Positions 19,203 to 28,194 of a DNA stretch of 47,784 nucleotides are shown here, piece after piece. The position numbers and the translations under genes are program-made. Position 1 is the first letter of the stretch, and every line of letters begins with the position of its first letter. Source of the stretch: Chloroflexota bacterium. Its GTDB lineage: Bacteria > Chloroflexota > Limnocylindria > P2-11E. The notes under the pieces are model-generated. The model saw nothing but the letters and a program-made list of their open reading frames with translations. It was not told the DNA's origin and made no database searches. The stretch is from assembly GCA_005879975.1 (NCBI GenBank), contig VBIL01000162.1, forward strand, positions 1 through 47,784. Reading direction: 5' to 3'.

Positions 19203-19660
19203 TCCTCGATGAACGCACGGGCCGGCCAGCCGTCGGGCGTCAAATCGAGATCCGGGAGGCGTAGAGTCACCGCTTCGACATCCGAGCCGGCGCAAGGAGG
19301 GATGTCCTCAACACTCACGTTGAGGCAGATGAGCAGCAGGTCGCCGTAAGGAAGTGTCCTGACCATCCGCGGCGACCGCGCGGTGAGCCCGGACTCCTCC
19401 TGGACCTCGCGCAGAGACGCCTGCTCCGCGGTCTCTCCCACCTCGACGTATCCCGACACGAGTCCCCACGCGCCCTCCGGCCATCCTCGTTGGCGCGTGT
19501 AGAGGATCTTTCCCGTCGCCGTCGATGCGAGGACGAGCACGACCGGGAGCGCTTCGGTGGCCCGGAACCACCCGCATGACGGACACTCGGGCTTGTGCGC
19601 TGGATCAGCGGGCGCCACCAGCCTGGTTCCGCACCGCGCGCAGAAGCGCGGAACGTGCAC
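19178..19660 (-). CDS. NUDIX hydrolase with N-terminal zinc ribbon
   Basis: FCARCGTRLVAPADPAHKPECPSCGWFR zinc ribbon; Nudix box GYVEVGETAEQASLREVQEESGL. Confidence 0.9.
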   Translation of the reverse strand: MHVPRFCARCGTRLVAPADPAHKPECPSCGWFRATEALPVVLVLASTATGKILYTRQRGWPEGAWGLVSGYVEVGETAEQASLREVQEESGLTARSPRMVRTLPYGDLLLICLNVSVEDIPPCAGSDVEAVTLRLPDLDLTPDGWPARAFIEDQLDILSS

Positions 19661-19661
19661 G

Positions 19662-20450
19662 CTATTCCGTCACGCCGAGGATGTTGAAACCGTTGTCGGC
19701 GAAGATCGTCGCGCCGGTCACCGCGCGCGACCAATCCGACGCGAGGAAGACGGCGACGTTGCCCACTTCTTCCTGCGTGATGTTCCGGCGGAGGGGAGCT
19801 TTCGCCTCCATGAGATCGCGCGCCGCCGAGATGCCCTTGACCGCGCTCCCCGCGAGGGTCTTGAGCGGGCCTGCCGAGATCGCATTCACCCGCACGTTGT
19901 GCGGGCCGAGGTCCGCCGCGAGGTAGCGCGTCTCCGCTTCGAGCACGGCCTTCGCCATGGCCATCGAGTTGTAGCTGGGGACGACGCGATCGACGGCGTT
20001 GTAGGTCAGGCTCATCACCGAGCCGCCACCCGCTTTCTCGAAGAGGGGCAGCGCCGCGCGAGATAGCGCCACGAGCGAGTACGCGCTTATATCGATGGCG
20101 ATCTTGAGTCCGTCGCGGCTGATCTCGTGGAAACGGCCTTTGAGATCCTCGATCGCGGCGAAGGCGATCGAGTGGACCAGGATGTCGAGCTTTCCCCAGC
20201 GGCGGTCGATCTCCGCGAAGAACCCATCGATCTCTTCCTGCTTCGATACGTCGCACGGTCCGACCGGCATCGCCTCGTGGCCGGGCAAGGTCGCGACGAG
20301 CTCGAGGACGTTCTCCTTCAGGCGGTCGTTTGGCCAGTTGAAGGCGAGGTCGGCGCCTTCACGCTGGAAGGCCGTCGCGATACCCCACGCGATGCTGCGC
20401 TTGTTCCCGACGCCCATGACGAGCGCCTTCTTCCCATCGAGCAGACCCAT
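19662..20450 (-). CDS. fabI: Enoyl-[acyl-carrier-protein] reductase (NADH), FabI
   Basis: MGLLDGKKALVMGVGNKRSIAWGIATAFQREGADLAF...YNAVDRVVPSYNSMAMAKAVLEAETRYLAADLGPHNVRVNAISAGPLKTLAGSAVKG. Confidence 0.93.
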   Translation of the reverse strand: MGLLDGKKALVMGVGNKRSIAWGIATAFQREGADLAFNWPNDRLKENVLELVATLPGHEAMPVGPCDVSKQEEIDGFFAEIDRRWGKLDILVHSIAFAAIEDLKGRFHEISRDGLKIAIDISAYSLVALSRAALPLFEKAGGGSVMSLTYNAVDRVVPSYNSMAMAKAVLEAETRYLAADLGPHNVRVNAISAGPLKTLAGSAVKGISAARDLMEAKAPLRRNITQEEVGNVAVFLASDWSRAVTGATIFADNGFNILGVTE

Positions 20451-20514
20451 CAGCCGACGATCATCCCAGATGACCGAGTGGGCCGTCATGCGGATGGCGC
20501 CGTTCGCTACAGGG

Positions 20515-20979
20515 TTAGTGCAGCGAATCGAGCTGTGATCGCGTCAGTCGCATGAGGTACTCGGGATCAGGCTCATCGGGAACCTGGGCGAGTCGCAGAG
20601 GCGTGAATCCCGCCTTCTCATACGCGCGTATCGCCGCGGTGTTGTTCACCGAGGGTCCAATGACGCACGTCTCGAGCCGGTGGAAGGGAAACGCGACGTC
20701 GCGGAGGAAGGCGCGAAGCATCGCGGGCCCGTGGCCGCGGCCGATGAGATCGGCCTCGCCGATGAAGAGGTCGACGCCGACGGCCTCCTCGTCGAGCCCG
20801 AGCGCAGCGGCGTACTCGGGCGAGTCACCTATCCGGTAGTGCTGGAACATGCCCACCGGCCTCGCATCCATGTGGGCCACATAGCGGTAAGTCGGTTCCC
20901 CATGGAGCGCGGCACGGTATTCCTCGATTTCGGCCTCGGGATACGGCAGGCGAATGCCCTCATCCCACCAGCGACGCAC
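20515..20979 (-). CDS. GNAT acetyltransferase (AAC(6')-like)
   Basis: RRWWDEGIRLPYPEAEIEEYRAALHGEPTYRYVAHMDARPVGMFQHYRI...IGRGHGPAMLRAFLRDVAF..V.GPSVNNTAAIRAYEKAGFTPLR. Conserved-looking N-terminus (YTFTPLREEDFGLVRRWLLEPHV) continues upstream to about 21053. Confidence 0.8.
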   Translation of the reverse strand: MRRWWDEGIRLPYPEAEIEEYRAALHGEPTYRYVAHMDARPVGMFQHYRIGDSPEYAAALGLDEEAVGVDLFIGEADLIGRGHGPAMLRAFLRDVAFPFHRLETCVIGPSVNNTAAIRAYEKAGFTPLRLAQVPDEPDPEYLMRLTRSQLDSLH

Positions 20980-21046
20980 GTGCGGCTCGAGAAGCCATCG
21001 GCGGACGAGGCCAAAGTCCTCCTCGCGCAGCGGCGTGAAGGTGTAC

Positions 21047-22798
21047 TTAGGCGTAATCGGCGATATGGAGCCGCGACAGCGTCTCGGACAGCGGCACGCC
21101 TTGCTCGTTCCAGCCGCGCGCGGCGTAGTACGCGCGGATCTGGACTGCGAGATCGTTGGGGTCGAGGCGGACCTTGGACAGCGGCCCTGTCACGTGCGGC
21201 TTTGTGACCTGGCTCGGTAGCCGATCGTCGTCCGCCGAGAAGCCCTCGCGGATGTTGAACAGGCGCGCGAGCGTGAGCGACCGCTCACCGATCTCAGCGA
21301 GCTCGGCGGTGGTGCTGCCCCACCCTGTGACCGCGTTCACGATGTCCGTGAGCTTCGGGTCGTCGTACTTCAGGAAGAAGCACATGCCGACCGTGTTTCG
21401 GGCGCTCCGCGACGGAAGGTTCGAGTTCATGTGGTCGCCGCCGGATGGGCTGGTCGCGTAGCTGATGCGCACCTGCTTTCCGTATTCGGTCCGCTGCCGC
21501 GGGTCGTGCATCGCGATCTCGAGACCCTTGACCGTCGTGAGGAGCTCCTTGCCGCCGAGCTTGTCGGCCGCGCCGGCCGAGCCCTCGGCCAGGACGTCAC
21601 CAAGGCCACGGCGGTGTGCGATCGCGTCAGCTGCCGCGAGTAGCGCTCGAACACTCCCGAACTCGAGAGGCTCCCCGCCGACCTCCGCGTCGGGGACGAT
21701 CCCGCGGCGGCGCAGGTCCATGGCCCATGCGACGGTTGCGCCGAACGAGATCGTGTCCATGCCCAAGGCGTTGCAGCGCTCATTCGCTTTCGAGACGGCC
21801 GCGAGATCGCCGATGCCGCAGTCAGAGCCCATCGCCGCGATCGACTCGAACTCCGGCCCGCCGTACTTCGGATCGATCTGGTACGGCTGCTCGAGCTTTA
21901 CGACCTTCTTGCAGCGCACCGAGCACGCCCAGCACGCCTCCATCTTGATGCGGTAGCCCTTCTCGACGAGCGCCTCAGCGCTGATCTCGGCTGCGCGGTC
22001 GAACGAGCCGCCCTCGTAGTTGCGGACGGCCATGCCCCCGACCTTGGTGTACCCGTCGAGACCCATGCCGGTCCCGAAGTTGTGAAAGGCCCAGTGGTTC
22101 TCCTGGAGCGTGTCCGCCACCCAGCGCCCGATCTCCTTGACCTTCGCGGCGTCGGCGAGCGGTAGGTTCTTCGAGCCCCTCACAACGATGGCCTTGAGCT
22201 TCTTCGAGCCCATGACGGCGCCGAGGCCGGCGCGGCCAGCGATGTCCTTGTAATCGTTGACGATCCCGGCGATCTTGACAAGGTTCTCGCCGGATGGCCC
22301 GATCTCGCACACGCGCGCGAGCCGCTCGCCGACCTCGGCTTTGAGCTTGTCTTCGGTGTCCATGATCTCGAGGCCCCACAGGTGCTGGGCGTCGCGGATC
22401 TCGACCTGGTCGTCCTTGATGTAGATGTAGACCGGCGAGGTCGCCGCGCCCTTCACCACGATCCCGTCCCACCCGGCACGCTTGAGCTCCGCTCCCCAGA
22501 ACCCGCCGACCTCGGCTTCGCCGAACGCGTTCGTCAGCGGCGACTTCGCGCCGATGGCGTGCCGCGACGCACCGGAAAGAGGGGTACCGGTCAGGACGCC
22601 CATAGCGAAGACCAGCAGATTCTCGGGTCCGAGCGGGTCCACGCCCCGAGGAAGCTCTCTCAGCAGGTAGTGCGCGATCATCGCGCGCCCGCCGGGATTG
22701 CGCCGGAAGGTCTCCTCGTCCATCTCCTCGACGGACGTCGTTCGCGAGGTAAGGTCGACGCGCAGGATGCGGCCCCAGGATCCGTGGCGTTCGCTCAT
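21047..22798 (-). CDS. Aldehyde:ferredoxin oxidoreductase family (tungsten/MoCo) protein
   Basis: MSERHGSWGRILRVDLTSRTTSVEEMDEETFRRNPGGRAMIAHYLLREL..., GASRHAIGAKSPLTNAFGEAEVGGFWGAELKRAGWDGIVVKG, EACWACSVRCKKVV. Confidence 0.93.
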   Translation of the reverse strand: MSERHGSWGRILRVDLTSRTTSVEEMDEETFRRNPGGRAMIAHYLLRELPRGVDPLGPENLLVFAMGVLTGTPLSGASRHAIGAKSPLTNAFGEAEVGGFWGAELKRAGWDGIVVKGAATSPVYIYIKDDQVEIRDAQHLWGLEIMDTEDKLKAEVGERLARVCEIGPSGENLVKIAGIVNDYKDIAGRAGLGAVMGSKKLKAIVVRGSKNLPLADAAKVKEIGRWVADTLQENHWAFHNFGTGMGLDGYTKVGGMAVRNYEGGSFDRAAEISAEALVEKGYRIKMEACWACSVRCKKVVKLEQPYQIDPKYGGPEFESIAAMGSDCGIGDLAAVSKANERCNALGMDTISFGATVAWAMDLRRRGIVPDAEVGGEPLEFGSVRALLAAADAIAHRRGLGDVLAEGSAGAADKLGGKELLTTVKGLEIAMHDPRQRTEYGKQVRISYATSPSGGDHMNSNLPSRSARNTVGMCFFLKYDDPKLTDIVNAVTGWGSTTAELAEIGERSLTLARLFNIREGFSADDDRLPSQVTKPHVTGPLSKVRLDPNDLAVQIRAYYAARGWNEQGVPLSETLSRLHIADYA

Positions 22799-22821
22799 CA
22801 CGGATATCGTATTTGTTGCGC

Positions 22822-23229
22822 ATGTCCGAGTACGACCTGGTCTGCGATGCATGCGGCCATTCCTGTGAGCCGATGGACGCGGTCGTGTCGTGGACGTCGC
22901 GTGATGGGACGGAGAGCGCCTTCGCGCTGACCCACGTCGCGCACGCGCCAGGCGGCGCGACGGAGCGCGTCGAGGTCCGCAAGCTCGTCTGGCCGAACGG
23001 GTATCTGGCCTTCGTCGGCGCGCGTCTTGGGATGAGGCTCGCCGATCCGGAGGCGCTCCGCGCGATCGTTTGGGCGCTAGCGCCTTTTGTGATGCGTCAC
23101 GACAACGCCGCTGAGATGGACGGGATCCGCGCGGCCTCGTTCGGCGCGATTCCGGGCGTGAAGCCGGGCACCGAGGCAACGGCGCCGAAGCCTAAGCCGG
23201 CCAAAGAGGAGGTCGAAGCCGGAAAGTGA
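22822..23229 (+). CDS. Hypothetical protein with N-terminal CxxC
   Basis: MSEYDLVCDACGHSCEPMDAVVSWTSRDG...; divergent from the AOR gene. Confidence 0.55.
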   Translation: MSEYDLVCDACGHSCEPMDAVVSWTSRDGTESAFALTHVAHAPGGATERVEVRKLVWPNGYLAFVGARLGMRLADPEALRAIVWALAPFVMRHDNAAEMDGIRAASFGAIPGVKPGTEATAPKPKPAKEEVEAGK

Positions 23230-23240
23230 CTCCTCGGGAG

Positions 23241-23543
23241 TCAGTTCCAGCGGCGCGGCCCCTGGTCGTCGTCGATCTGGCGCCCGCGCCAGTACCTGAT
23301 CTCGCCGCGGCGACCGCCTCCGCGACTCGGACGGTCGATGTCCTGCGTGACGACGAACACGGCGGCACCGAGGATGGCGCCGACGATCGTCCCAATCGAG
23401 GTCGCGTCCAAGGCCCAGGCAGCGGTCTCGCCGGCCGCGACTGCAGCGCAGATGAGCAAGAGTCGAAGGTACGCAGCCTGAGTCGGATTCACTGCGTACC
23501 GCTCCTCCGCACGAATGAGGCCTCCTTCGCCCAGGCTCCGCAT
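23241..23543 (-). CDS. Small membrane protein, hypothetical
   Basis: YLRLLLICAAVAAGETAAWALDATSIGTIVGAILGAAVFVVTQDI: two hydrophobic segments; overlaps the 3' end of the deaminase gene on the same strand. Confidence 0.5.
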   Translation of the reverse strand: MRSLGEGGLIRAEERYAVNPTQAAYLRLLLICAAVAAGETAAWALDATSIGTIVGAILGAAVFVVTQDIDRPSRGGGRRGEIRYWRGRQIDDDQGPRRWN

Positions 23544-24484
23544 TCAACGAGCTCGTCCTTCGTCACCCAGCCGCTCCGGACAGCGAGGCGAAGCTCGTCC
23601 CGGAGCGTGGTCTCCAGCATCTCCGGGCCATCGGTGTTGAAGGAGAAGCGGACCTTGTGCTTCTTGAAGGTGGCGATGTACTCGCCGAGCTCGTCGGCGT
23701 CCTTGACCACCTTCGTGTCGAGGTTCGACGAGGGACAGATCTCGAGCAAGACGCCGCGCTCTGCGAGACGCTTGCAGAGGTCGCGGTCCTGCGCGGCGTG
23801 GATCCCGTGACCGATGCGATCGGGTTCGAGATATCGGACCACCTCGTCGACACTCTCCCAATCCTCTTCCTCGCCGGCGTGCACGGTTAGGCCAAGCCCG
23901 GCCTTGCGCGCCTTTTTGAAGAGCGCGGCGTAGTCGCGGTAATGGAACTCCGGATGCCGGGGCCCGGCGATGTCGATGCCCACCACGCCGCGGTGCCGAT
24001 AGGCGATCGCCTTCTCGACGATGATCGTGTTGAGGCGCTCATCAAAGGTACGATCGAGGCAGAAGATGAGCCCCGCTTTCACCGGATACTCGAGGAGGGC
24101 CCGGTCGAAGCCCCGGATCGACGCCATGATGATGTGATCGAGATCGCGCTCACCGCCCCGGTTCCGCTTCATCGGGTTGTAGCGCAGCTCTAGCGTCGTG
24201 ATGTTGGCCTTGCGGTAGGCGCCGCCTACGACTTGATAGACGGATTGCTCGACCGCGAGTGGGCTTGATTGGATCAGCTCGGTCCAGCGGTACAGCGCTA
24301 GGAAATCCTCGAACGACTTTTTCGCCTGCTTACGGACCGTGATGAGATCGACGAACTCCCAGTAGTCCTTCGTCGGCAGGCGGATCCCCTGCTCGTGCGC
24401 GATGCCCCACATCGCCGCCGGATCGACCGCACCACCGAGATGCACATGCAATTCGGTGAGCTCATCGCCGAGTGGGTGCGGCAT
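23489..24484 (-). CDS. Adenosine deaminase family protein
   Basis: ELHVHLGGAVDPAAMW, LTVHAGEEEDWESVDEVVRYLEPDRIGHGIHAAQD, LEICPSSNLDTKVV, FSFNTDGPEM. Confidence 0.9.
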   Translation of the reverse strand: MPHPLGDELTELHVHLGGAVDPAAMWGIAHEQGIRLPTKDYWEFVDLITVRKQAKKSFEDFLALYRWTELIQSSPLAVEQSVYQVVGGAYRKANITTLELRYNPMKRNRGGERDLDHIIMASIRGFDRALLEYPVKAGLIFCLDRTFDERLNTIIVEKAIAYRHRGVVGIDIAGPRHPEFHYRDYAALFKKARKAGLGLTVHAGEEEDWESVDEVVRYLEPDRIGHGIHAAQDRDLCKRLAERGVLLEICPSSNLDTKVVKDADELGEYIATFKKHKVRFSFNTDGPEMLETTLRDELRLAVRSGWVTKDELVECGAWAKEASFVRRSGTQ

Positions 24485-24516
24485 CTAGTGGCGCAGGCTA
24501 GCGGAGCCTAAGCAGA

Positions 24517-24633
24517 GGCTGAGCGGGTGGCACGCCGCGAGGCCGAGCGGGTGACGACGGCTGAGCGGGTGAACGCAGGCGAAGCGGGTGGCACGGGCGA
24601 ACGGGTCGTGCGCGAGCCGCGGGTGCCCCGCGG
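24517..24633. repeat. Imperfect tandem repeat (core GAGCGGGTG, about 17-24 bp spacing) plus GC hairpin
   Basis: Cores at 24521, 24545, 24563, 24582 and degenerate at 24599; perfect hairpin CCGCGGG-TGC-CCCGCGG at 24617-24633. Confidence 0.55.
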
Positions 24634-24735
24634 ACCCGCCGCGCGGAGTGAGCGCAGCGAACGAAGCGCGAGGTGGGGAGGGTGCGGCGAGAGCACGCCC
24701 AGAGCCCGGGACAGGACCCGCTTCGCTCGGTCTGG

Positions 24736-25146
24736 CTAGCTCCCTTGCTCCCGCGTCGGCGGACGTCGCACCCTGCGGCGACGGCGTGGCTTCGACGGAG
24801 CGCCCTCGGGGTGCTCACGCCAGACGATGTGGCCATCGTCATCCGCGGACGCGATCTGGACAAGCCGATCCCAGAACTCGGCTCGACGAATGTCCTCCTC
24901 GGCCTGGTCGCGACTGACGTCACGCTCGAGCATCACGTCGCAGTCGTAGGGCGACCCGACGACCTTCCAACCGTTCTCGGTCAGCAGGTCGAGGAGCCGC
25001 GCGATTTCGGTGAGGCGTCGGGGTGTGTCGGCGACGTACTCCCGCAGCCAGCCCGAATATGTGCGCTTGCCCCGATCGGCACGATCGAGCTCGTCGCGGA
25101 CCGTCCCAAAAACGTGGATGAGGATGTAAGTCGGTGTCGCCGCCAC
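24736..25146 (-). CDS. Hypothetical protein
   Basis: MAATPTYILIHVFGTVRDELDRADRGKRTYSGWLREYVADTPRRLTEIARLLDLLTENGWKVVGSPYDCDVMLERDVSRDQAEEDIRR... Confidence 0.65.
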   Translation of the reverse strand: MAATPTYILIHVFGTVRDELDRADRGKRTYSGWLREYVADTPRRLTEIARLLDLLTENGWKVVGSPYDCDVMLERDVSRDQAEEDIRRAEFWDRLVQIASADDDGHIVWREHPEGAPSKPRRRRRVRRPPTREQGS

Positions 25147-25155
25147 GTCCGGAGT

Positions 25156-25467
25156 TTAGCCGCGCTCCTCCACGAAGCGATAGCCGCCGTCGGAATCCTT
25201 GGCGATCACGACGAGAGCACCGTTCTTAAAGCCGGTCTGACCCTTGAGGGCGGGACAGATCAGGTGGTAGTGCTCGTGCTCGGGCGGCACGCAGCTGCAA
25301 CGTTCGCTCTTGATCTCGGCATCGAAACGCCGGGCGCCGATCCGCAGCGCGACGCGCTCGCCAGGGAGCGGGAACAGCTTCCAAGCGTCCTTTGTGATCA
25401 GGATGCGGGTCTTGCGAACGTCCTCACCGCTAAGCCGGTGGCGATAGGTGGAACGAGAAACGCTCAT
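25156..25467 (-). CDS. Hypothetical protein
   Basis: MSVSRSTYRHRLSGEDVRKTRILITKDAWKLFPLPGERVALRIGARRFDAEIKSERCSCVPPEHEHYHLICPALKGQTGFKNGALVVIAKD... Confidence 0.65.
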   Translation of the reverse strand: MSVSRSTYRHRLSGEDVRKTRILITKDAWKLFPLPGERVALRIGARRFDAEIKSERCSCVPPEHEHYHLICPALKGQTGFKNGALVVIAKDSDGGYRFVEERG

Positions 25468-25539
25468 GTGCCATCTATTTTCGCATGAAACGCGTGTCGC
25501 TGCTCTCACCAAAATGCGCTCGGCCGCTTGACGCTTGTG

Positions 25540-26763
25540 CTAGGGGTCGGCTGCGATCGCGGCGTCGGGGTCGTCCAGAAAGCGCGCGATGTGGATCACT
25601 CGCGCACGCGAGCCCGCCTCACGCAGTCCCGAGGCGATCTGCAGGATGCAGCCGGGATTCCCGCTCACGATCACATCGGGCGCTGCGTCGAGGATCGCGC
25701 GTACTTTGTCCTTCAGCAACACTCGCGAGATGTCCGGATGGGTCAGGTTGTAAATACCAGCGCTACCGCAGCACCGCTCTGGGTCAGCGATCTCGACTAG
25801 CGTCACGCCCTCGATCGCGCGCAACAGGGCGCGCGGCTGTGCGCGCACGTGCTGGCCATGGGCCAGGTGGCAGGCGTCCTGGTAGACGACGCGCAGCGGC
25901 CGCCGCGCGCGCTGGGCGCGGGGTTTCGCGACCTCGCTGACGTCGCGCACCCGTCCCCCGAACGCCTTGGCACGATCCGACCAGAGGGCGTCGGCGCCCA
26001 GGACCCCGCCGTAGTCCTTAAGGTGGGCACCGCACCCCGCCGCGTTGACCACGATCTTCGCGTCGCTCCCGGCGAAGGCGTCAATGTTGAGGCGCGCGAG
26101 CTCACGGGCCCGCTCGCCTTCGCCGGCATGCGCATGCAACGCGCCGCAACAGACCTGTTCTTCCGGCACGCTCACCCGCAGGCCGTCACGTTCGAGCAGC
26201 CGAACGGTCGCACGCCCGGTCTCGCCGAAGGCCTCGCGCATGATGCAGCCGGCGAACAGGCACACGTCCGGGTCGGGTCGCTCGGCACCCCGGAATGCTG
26301 CGCCCTCTCCAGGCGGCGCGAGGGACGCCGCCCAGCCGAGACGGCCCGGTAGGAGCGCGGCGAGCCGAGTGAGGCCGAGCCGCCCGGCGAGTCCTGTGAT
26401 CCAACTGAAGAGCACAAGTCGTCGGCGATCCGTGACCGTATCGAGCACTGCGCTGACGACCGGACCGTTCGGGTCGCGCTCGCGCAAGACCTCGCGTGCG
26501 CCTTCCATGATCCGGCTGAACGGGACTCCGGACGGGCACGCCGTCTCACACGCACGGCATACCAGACACGCTTCAAGGTGTCCGACCGCCGTCGCACTCG
26601 GCGCAGCGGCGGTCGCCACGACGCCGCGGATGAGCTGAATACGCCCGCGCGGTGAGTCGGCCTCATCACCCAGAACGCGATAGGTCGGGCAATCGTTCAG
26701 GCACAGCCCGCACGAGATGCACGTGGCGAGATCGTCCGGTCGTACATGGGATGAGAGGGCGAT
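25540..26763 (-). CDS. glcF: Glycolate oxidase iron-sulfur subunit-like (GlcF)
   Basis: CISCGLCLNDCPTYRVLGDEADSPRGRIQLIRG, CLVCRACETACPSGVPFSRIMEGAR, two CCG domains (QVCCGALHAHAGE, RCCGSAGIYNLTHPDIS). Start uncertain (no canonical codon near the conserved N-terminus). Confidence 0.9.
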   Translation of the reverse strand: MALSSHVRPDDLATCISCGLCLNDCPTYRVLGDEADSPRGRIQLIRGVVATAAAPSATAVGHLEACLVCRACETACPSGVPFSRIMEGAREVLRERDPNGPVVSAVLDTVTDRRRLVLFSWITGLAGRLGLTRLAALLPGRLGWAASLAPPGEGAAFRGAERPDPDVCLFAGCIMREAFGETGRATVRLLERDGLRVSVPEEQVCCGALHAHAGEGERARELARLNIDAFAGSDAKIVVNAAGCGAHLKDYGGVLGADALWSDRAKAFGGRVRDVSEVAKPRAQRARRPLRVVYQDACHLAHGQHVRAQPRALLRAIEGVTLVEIADPERCCGSAGIYNLTHPDISRVLLKDKVRAILDAAPDVIVSGNPGCILQIASGLREAGSRARVIHIARFLDDPDAAIAADP

Positions 26764-26781
26764 GTCCCTAGCATACGGACG

Positions 26782-28194
26782 ATGGCGATCGGCGCCGCCG
26801 GCATCGCGGCTCGATTGCGCGAGACGCTGCCGGCGGATCGCGTGATCGATGATCCCGCGACGCTCCTCCCATACGCGTACGACGCCTCGTTTTGGTCGCT
26901 CCGGCAGCGACGCGTCCCCGAAGCCGTCGTGGTGCCTGAGTCGACGGCCGAGGTCGTGTCCGTTGTGCGCGTCGCGAGCGAGACCGGAACGCCGATCGTG
27001 GCACGAGGCGCGGGTACGGGACAGACCGGTGGCGCGATCGCTCCCGAGGGCGGGATCGTCATCTCGTTCGCGCGCATGCGAAGGATCCTCGCGATCGATC
27101 GGCCAAACCTGCAGGCGGTCGTCGAGCCAGGACTCGTCTACGTCGACTTTCAGAGCGCGCTCGCCGGTCACAGCCTCTTCTTTCCACCCGATCCGGGCAG
27201 CGGACGCGCCTGCACGCTGGGCGGGATGGCCGCGAACAACGCGAGCGGGCCGCACGCGGTGCGCTGGGGAACGACCTCGGCCTATGTCCTCGGCGCCGAG
27301 GTCGTCCTCGCAGACGCTTCGGTCATCACCACCGGAGGGGTGCGCTCGAAGGCGCTCAAGTCCTCGAGCGGGATCGATCTCACGAAGCTCTTCGTCGGCT
27401 CCGAGGGGACGCTCGGGATCTTCACGCGACTACGCCTGCGCGTGCAGCCGCGTCCGCCCGCACGTGCGGTGATCCTCGCGGGGTACGCGAAGCTCGAAGA
27501 CACGGTCGCATCACTCGATGATCTCTTCGCGGCTGGGATCCTCCCCTCGACTGCAGAGCTCCTCGATCGCAGCGCGGTCGAGGCGATCCAGCTGTGGAAA
27601 CCTGAGCTTGCGCTGCCTGAGGGCGAGGCCGTCCTCTTCATCGAGGTGGAGGGCACGCCCGATCAGGTCGCGGCGAACGTGCGCTACACCGACGGGATCG
27701 TTCGGCGACGCGCGACGGTCACGCGTTTCGCCGAGGATGAGAAGGACATCCAGCGCCTGTGGTCCGCGCGGAGCGGCCTCGCCGCCGCCACGGCGCTCGC
27801 GCATCCGGGAAAGCACCGCATCTTCGCCGGCGAGGACCTCGCCGTACCGCTCTCAGAGATTCCGCGCACGGTCCGGCGGGCGCGTGAGCTCGGTGCGGAG
27901 CTACGGATCGCGGTGATCTTCTACGGTCACTTTGGCGACGGGAACGTGCACACCGCGATCCTGATCGATCCCGAGGATGCCGACGAGGTCCGCCGCGCGG
28001 ACGAGCTCGCCGACCGGCTCCACAAGCTAGCGATTGAGGTCGGCGGGACCGTGACCGGAGAACACGGCACAGGAGCGGTGCGATCGCAGTACATGCGCGC
28101 CGAGCACGGCGACGCGCTCGACGTGATGAAGCGCGTCAAGGACGTCATGGATCCGAACGGGATCCTGAATCCCGGGAAGATTTACGGCCCGTGA
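26782..28194 (+). CDS. glcD: FAD-linked oxidase / glycolate oxidase subunit GlcD-like
   Basis: VVVPESTAEVVSVVRVASETGTPIVARGAGTGQTGGAIAPEGGIVISFARMRRIL...FVGSEGTLGIFTRLRLRV...GEHGTGAVRSQYMRAEHG...MDPNGILNPGKIY. Confidence 0.93.
   Translation: MAIGAAGIAARLRETLPADRVIDDPATLLPYAYDASFWSLRQRRVPEAVVVPESTAEVVSVVRVASETGTPIVARGAGTGQTGGAIAPEGGIVISFARMRRILAIDRPNLQAVVEPGLVYVDFQSALAGHSLFFPPDPGSGRACTLGGMAANNASGPHAVRWGTTSAYVLGAEVVLADASVITTGGVRSKALKSSSGIDLTKLFVGSEGTLGIFTRLRLRVQPRPPARAVILAGYAKLEDTVASLDDLFAAGILPSTAELLDRSAVEAIQLWKPELALPEGEAVLFIEVEGTPDQVAANVRYTDGIVRRRATVTRFAEDEKDIQRLWSARSGLAAATALAHPGKHRIFAGEDLAVPLSEIPRTVRRARELGAELRIAVIFYGHFGDGNVHTAILIDPEDADEVRRADELADRLHKLAIEVGGTVTGEHGTGAVRSQYMRAEHGDALDVMKRVKDVMDPNGILNPGKIYGP

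Noticed and set aside
22799-23179. N-terminal extension of the 710-aa AOR ORF
   Set aside because: Arg-rich shadow of the divergent 22822-23229 gene; the true AOR start is MSERHGSWGRILRVDL.
24517-24633. CRISPR array
   Set aside because: Repeat cores are only about 9 bp, irregular and without unique 25-40 bp spacers.
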